From Streptomyces qinzhouensis (GTDB lineage: Bacteria > Actinomycetota > Actinomycetes > Streptomycetales > Streptomycetaceae): 64,000 nt of DNA. Positions 60,773-64,000 of the stretch are shown in pieces. The notes under the pieces are model-generated. The model did not search any database and was not told the origin of the DNA. It saw nothing but the letters and a program-made list of their open reading frames with translations. Positions within the stretch are counted from its first letter, which is position 1, and each line of letters begins with the position of its first letter. Where the stretch lies: contig NZ_CP042266.1 in NCBI RefSeq assembly GCF_007856155.1, forward strand, positions 2,046,001 to 2,110,000, read 5' to 3'. The position numbers and the translations under genes are program-made.

Positions 60773-62062
60773 TTGTCGCCGTCTGGTTCGTCCCCGATGC
60801 CCGTACGCGTCCGCGCCGTTTCGACGGCTGTCGGGGCGGCGCTGGTCTCCCTGGCCCTGGCCGTGCCCGCCCAGGCCGCTCCCCCGGTCGCCGTCTCCCC
60901 CGCCGCCGCGCCGGCCCCGGCCACGGTCGAGGAGGCCCGGCTGGACCGGGCCGTTCCGCAGGAGATCCTGCGGCGCGGCGGCTTCGACACGGTGGCGCCC
61001 GCCTTCGCCCGGAGCCTGGCCCGGGCGGGCTCGTACCGCCAGGCGGAGAAGGCGGTCGCGGGGCACGGGGCCGCGCTGTGGCAGCGGGCCGTCGACCGGG
61101 CCCAGGGGCGCGGTCCGCTGGCCGGCGATCTGAGCCGGGACGACGACCGGCCGCTGTACTGGGCCCGGCTGGCGATGATCCGCGAACTGCGTTTGTGGCA
61201 GCCTTCGTTCGGTCTCGGCGGCGCGGAGCGCGCCGGGCTGCTGGACCGGCTGGAGCGGTCCTCGCGCGGTCAGGACTCCCTCCGCTTCCCGAACGGCCGG
61301 GGAAAGGGCAAGGGTCTCAAGCGGATCCTGATGACCGGCTTCGACCCGTTCACCCTCGACCGGTCCATCCGGATCAGCAATCCGTCGGGGGCGACGGCGC
61401 TCGCCCTCGACGGGACGGTGATCCGGACGGCCGACGGACCGGCCCGGGTCGAGGCCGCCGTCTTCCCCGTCCGCTGGGCGGACTTCGCCGACGGTACGGT
61501 CGAGCGGACCCTTCGGCCGTATCTGCCGAAGGTCGATCTGTTCACCACCGTCAGCCAGGGGCGGCCCGGCCGCTTCGACATCGAGCGCACCAACGGCGCC
61601 TGGCGCGGCGGCTTCGGTGACAACGACAATGTGTCGCGGCTGGAGACGGTCCCGGTCAACGACCCGGCGAACCAGCCGCAGTGGACCTCGTCGACGCTGC
61701 CCGCCGCGGCGATCACCGCCGCGCCCACCGGGCGCTTCCCGGTGTACGACAACACCTCGGTGACCGAGATCCCGGCGGGCGGTACGGCCCCCGTGGACCG
61801 GCCGGGCGGTCCGACCCCGGGCTCCACGGCGCGGGCGGGCGGCGGCGGGAACTATCTGTCGAACGAGATCGCCTACCGGGCGACCCTGCTGCGCGACCGG
61901 CTCGGTCTCGACCTCCCCGGCGGCCATGTGCACACCCCGGTGCTGGCGTTCGGCGCGGGCAACACCACCGAGCTGACCGATCCGGTCTTCGTGCGGAACC
62001 GGCTCGACATCATCGCCCAGGTCAAGGAGATCATCCGGGTGGCCGCCGGCGCGGAGGGCTGA
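60773..62062 (+). CDS. Secreted pyroglutamyl-peptidase-like protein with Ser in place of catalytic Cys
   Basis: 429 residues from TTG (ATG at 60797 is the alternative). A signal peptide (VSLALAVPAQA) marks export. About 183-410 follows pyrrolidone-carboxylate peptidase: ILMTGFDPF...NPSG, DIERTN with Glu271, NYLSNEIAY with Ser363 where family members have Cys, and HVHTP with His387. The ~140-residue N-terminal extension is unassigned. The E-C-H triad thus reads E-S-H, so it may be a serine variant, a pseudoenzyme, or a binder of pyroglutamyl peptides. Confidence 0.82.
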   Translation: MSPSGSSPMPVRVRAVSTAVGAALVSLALAVPAQAAPPVAVSPAAAPAPATVEEARLDRAVPQEILRRGGFDTVAPAFARSLARAGSYRQAEKAVAGHGAALWQRAVDRAQGRGPLAGDLSRDDDRPLYWARLAMIRELRLWQPSFGLGGAERAGLLDRLERSSRGQDSLRFPNGRGKGKGLKRILMTGFDPFTLDRSIRISNPSGATALALDGTVIRTADGPARVEAAVFPVRWADFADGTVERTLRPYLPKVDLFTTVSQGRPGRFDIERTNGAWRGGFGDNDNVSRLETVPVNDPANQPQWTSSTLPAAAITAAPTGRFPVYDNTSVTEIPAGGTAPVDRPGGPTPGSTARAGGGGNYLSNEIAYRATLLRDRLGLDLPGGHVHTPVLAFGAGNTTELTDPVFVRNRLDIIAQVKEIIRVAAGAEG

Positions 62063-62076
62063 GCGAAGATGGCGGT

Positions 62077-62790
62077 ATGAAGATCGCAGCAGCGCAGTTC
62101 GCACCCTTGCCCGGCGATGTGGCGGCCAATGTCCGCGCCATCGCGGAGCTGATCCATGACGCGGCCGGGCAGGGCGCCCGGGTCGTGGTGTTTCCCGAGA
62201 CCTCGACGACGGGGTACTTCGCCCGGCGGTTCGCCGAGGAGCCGGATCTGGTGCTCGACGAGGACGACGAGCGGTGGGAGCCGGTGCGGGAGTCCTGCCG
62301 GGCGAGCGGGGCGGCGGCCGTGGTCAACGCGGCCGTACGGACGCCTTCCGGGCGCCCGGCGGTCACCTCCCTGGTCTTCGGTCCTGACGGCACGCTGCTG
62401 GCCCGCTACGACAAGCGGCATCTGCACGGCGTGGAGCAGGAGATCTTCGCGGCGGGCGGGACGGACGGCGGTTTCGTCCTCGACGGCGTCCGGTTCGCCC
62501 TCGCGACCTGCTACGACAACCGGTTCCCCGAGGTGGCCGCCCGGGCCCGGGAGTCGGGCGCGGCGGTGTATCTGGCCAGTTCGGTGCTGGAGCTCGGCAA
62601 TGACTCGTTCGAGGCGGTGTATCCCGTACGGGCCCGGGAGAACGGGCTGTACGTGCTGCTGGCCAACGCCCTCGGGGTGAACGACTGCGGTGACTGCCGG
62701 GGCGACAGCGCGGTCTGGGGACCGGACGGGACCCGGCTGGCCGCGGCGGGCGGGGCGTCCGGTGTCCTGGTGGTGGAACTGCCGCTCTGA
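62077..62790 (+). CDS. Nitrilase-superfamily carbon-nitrogen hydrolase
   Basis: 237 residues from the ATG at 62077. Triad Glu41 (VVFPETSTTGY), Lys113 (YDKRHLHG) and Cys145 (ATCYDNRFPE) visible. Likely an amidase or omega-amidase-like cytoplasmic enzyme. Starts 14 bp after the pyroglutamyl-peptidase-like gene, possibly one transcript. Confidence 0.92.
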   Translation: MKIAAAQFAPLPGDVAANVRAIAELIHDAAGQGARVVVFPETSTTGYFARRFAEEPDLVLDEDDERWEPVRESCRASGAAAVVNAAVRTPSGRPAVTSLVFGPDGTLLARYDKRHLHGVEQEIFAAGGTDGGFVLDGVRFALATCYDNRFPEVAARARESGAAVYLASSVLELGNDSFEAVYPVRARENGLYVLLANALGVNDCGDCRGDSAVWGPDGTRLAAAGGASGVLVVELPL

Positions 62791-62829
62791 CGGCGGGAGT
62801 ACGGCGCCTTGCGCGGCCGGCCCCGGCCG

Positions 62830-63699
62830 TCAGTGCGGGGACTGCGGTGCGCGGCCCGGGTGCTGGTACGACACCGGGCCGCCGTACCCGGCGCCGGGCA
62901 GGGTCGCCCGGTCGTCCGGTACGTCCCCGGGGCCGTCCGCACCGTCGCGGTGCGGGGCGGGCGGAATCGGTGCCAGCTCGCGGGCCATCAGCGTGGCGCC
63001 CGCGACGGCGCCCGGCATCAGGAAGACGGCGACGAACGGCACCAGGAAGGCGAGCGCCAGCGGGACGCCGAAGCCGAGGGTCAGCATGCGGCGGCCGCGC
63101 AGCAGCCGCAGCCGGTCCTTGAGGAGCATGCCGCGGCGCTGGAGGGCCACCGCGGTCAGCTCCTCGGCCAGGAAGTAGCCGGAGACGCAGAAGCCGAGGA
63201 CCGGGACGACGGTCTGCCCGAGGACCGGGACGAAGCCCAGGGCGAAGAGGAGGATGCCGTACACCGCGACCCTCAGGACGATCCGCAGTGAATCGCGGGC
63301 GGAGATCCACAGATCGCGCCAGAACGAGTTCCCGGACTGCGGGACCTCGCCGCCCTCGCTGCGGTCGACCTCCTCGGACAGCGACTCGTAGAAGGGCTGG
63401 CCGACCAGGAGGGTGACGGCGGTGAAGGTGATCACGGCCAGGAAGAGGCCGAGCCCGAGGGTCAGCGCGGTCAGGGTGCCGCGGAAGATGCCCAGCCAGG
63501 GCGATGACCAGTCGTCGGCGAAGGGCGTCACCCAGGCGACGAAGTCGTCGGCGCCGAAGACCAGACCGGCGAGGGCACCGAGGTAGAGCGCCAGGGTCAG
63601 CAGGCCGGGGAGCAGCCCCAGGCCCAGCCAGCGGCCGCGGCCGCCGACCCAGCGCTGGCCCTTCATCAGATAGCCGAAGCCCTTGCCGAGATCGTTCAT
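62830..63699 (-). CDS. EI24 / CysZ-like membrane protein
   Basis: 289 residues. Starts GKGFGYLMKGQRWVGGRGRWLGLGLLPGLL and has four to five long hydrophobic segments and the FGFVPVLGQT-like turn, the EI24 domain of CysZ-type proteins. Polar Pro/Gly-rich tail. In other bacteria relatives import sulfate; the role here is unproven. Converges on the nitrilase gene. Confidence 0.87.
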   Translation of the reverse strand: MNDLGKGFGYLMKGQRWVGGRGRWLGLGLLPGLLTLALYLGALAGLVFGADDFVAWVTPFADDWSSPWLGIFRGTLTALTLGLGLFLAVITFTAVTLLVGQPFYESLSEEVDRSEGGEVPQSGNSFWRDLWISARDSLRIVLRVAVYGILLFALGFVPVLGQTVVPVLGFCVSGYFLAEELTAVALQRRGMLLKDRLRLLRGRRMLTLGFGVPLALAFLVPFVAVFLMPGAVAGATLMARELAPIPPAPHRDGADGPGDVPDDRATLPGAGYGGPVSYQHPGRAPQSPH

Positions 63700-63933
63700 G
63701 GCGGTGAGCCTATCCGGCGTCCGTCGCGCTCCTGTTCGGACGCTGTCCGGCCGCTGTCACGGAGGGCGGTGAACCGAACCTCACATGGCCGGAATTCGAA
63801 TACGTGGCTTATACCTCTTGATTGTTCCGGAGCTGAACCGGTAGACCCTGCGTACCGACTCCTCGTGGCGCATCAGGCACATCCGTGTACTCGTGTCACA
63901 GCGTCGACCCCCGATTCCCGGAGGCAACCACGC

Positions 63934-64000
63934 ATGGGCATTCCCAGACCTGTCCTGGTCAGCACCACGGCGCTCGCCGTCGCCGTGCTCCTCGCACCCC
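63934..64000 (+). CDS. Start of a secreted protein (truncated by window end)
   Basis: ATG with GGAGGC 8-9 nt upstream, then MGIPRPVLVSTTALAVAVLLAP, a Sec signal peptide. The window ends within the signal. Possible promoter bases (TTGATTG and TAGACCC) lie in the preceding 234-bp gap, which holds no gene. Confidence 0.65.
   Translation, partial: MGIPRPVLVSTTALAVAVLLAP

Noticed and set aside
60755..60776. AAGGATCACCTCCTT resembles the 3' end of 16S rRNA
   Set aside because: Only ~11 bases match and no rRNA sequence surrounds it. Coincidence, though the AAGGA/TCCTT arms could fold over the start codon.

Overview
The window is about 71% G+C overall, has the dense, strongly GC3-biased coding of a Streptomyces chromosome, and carries gene sets typical of the genus core: homodimeric-type pyruvate dehydrogenase aceE, the fasR-fabD-fabH-acpP-fabF type II fatty-acid synthase locus, a tellurium-resistance (ter) neighbourhood, DUF3052, DUF3145 and DUF4429 proteins, and several NarL/LuxR-type two-component pairs. 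It is most likely an internal core segment of a Streptomyces (or very close actinomycete) chromosome. The species cannot be fixed from this alone.

Layout. 1-3.5 kb: DoxX tail, DedA protein, DUF2277, a tyrosine-phosphatase-like protein, a PI-PLC-like protein. 3.7-7.9 kb: accessory block of HTH/TPR regulators plus a GNAT acetyltransferase and three overlapping small genes, abutting a tRNA-Val(UAC). 8.1-14.1 kb: lipoprotein, coiled-coil protein, DUF4383 and FmdB-like proteins, a two-component system and a second DedA protein. 14.2-24 kb: ter cluster. An ATGA-coupled operon (HpcH-like lyase, PRTase/StiP fusion, HAD phosphatase) diverges from a TerD with a proline-rich tail, followed by TerA-like, DUF475/TerC-like and two canonical TerD genes. 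24-38.3 kb: peroxiredoxin, DUF3052, aceE, K+ channel, I36 inhibitor-like protein, two TetR-controlled divergent units (DHA2 exporter; imine-reductase-like plus SnoaL-like proteins), DUF4429 protein and a second two-component system.

38.3-47.3 kb is a decayed accessory island: small membrane protein, MFS exporter, a minus-strand operon with a phytanoyl-CoA-dioxygenase-like enzyme coupled to a 55-residue Cys-rich peptide, a divergent XRE/TPR regulator plus GNAT pair that mirrors the 5-7 kb pair, an AT-richer gene with six tandem zinc modules and a GIY-YIG-like nuclease domain, and broken helicase and integrase genes. 47.5-64 kb returns to core: DUF1023 hydrolase and acyltransferase, MerR plus aldo/keto reductase, serine hydrolase, pirin, fasR-fab operon, DUF3145, SGNH lipoprotein, a secreted pyroglutamyl-peptidase homologue with Ser in place of the catalytic Cys, a nitrilase-family enzyme, an EI24 protein, and the start of a secreted protein.

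The most unusual signals are: (1) the six-module zinc/GIY-YIG protein; (2) three regulators that each carry an internal Tat-like RRxF motif directly behind an in-frame start codon, two of them with a strong Shine-Dalgarno; (3) the PRTase/StiP fusion of the ter operon; (4) the Cys-to-Ser pyroglutamyl peptidase; (5) the two mirrored XRE/TPR-GNAT loci; and (6) a family of palindromic intergenic repeats shared between distant gaps.
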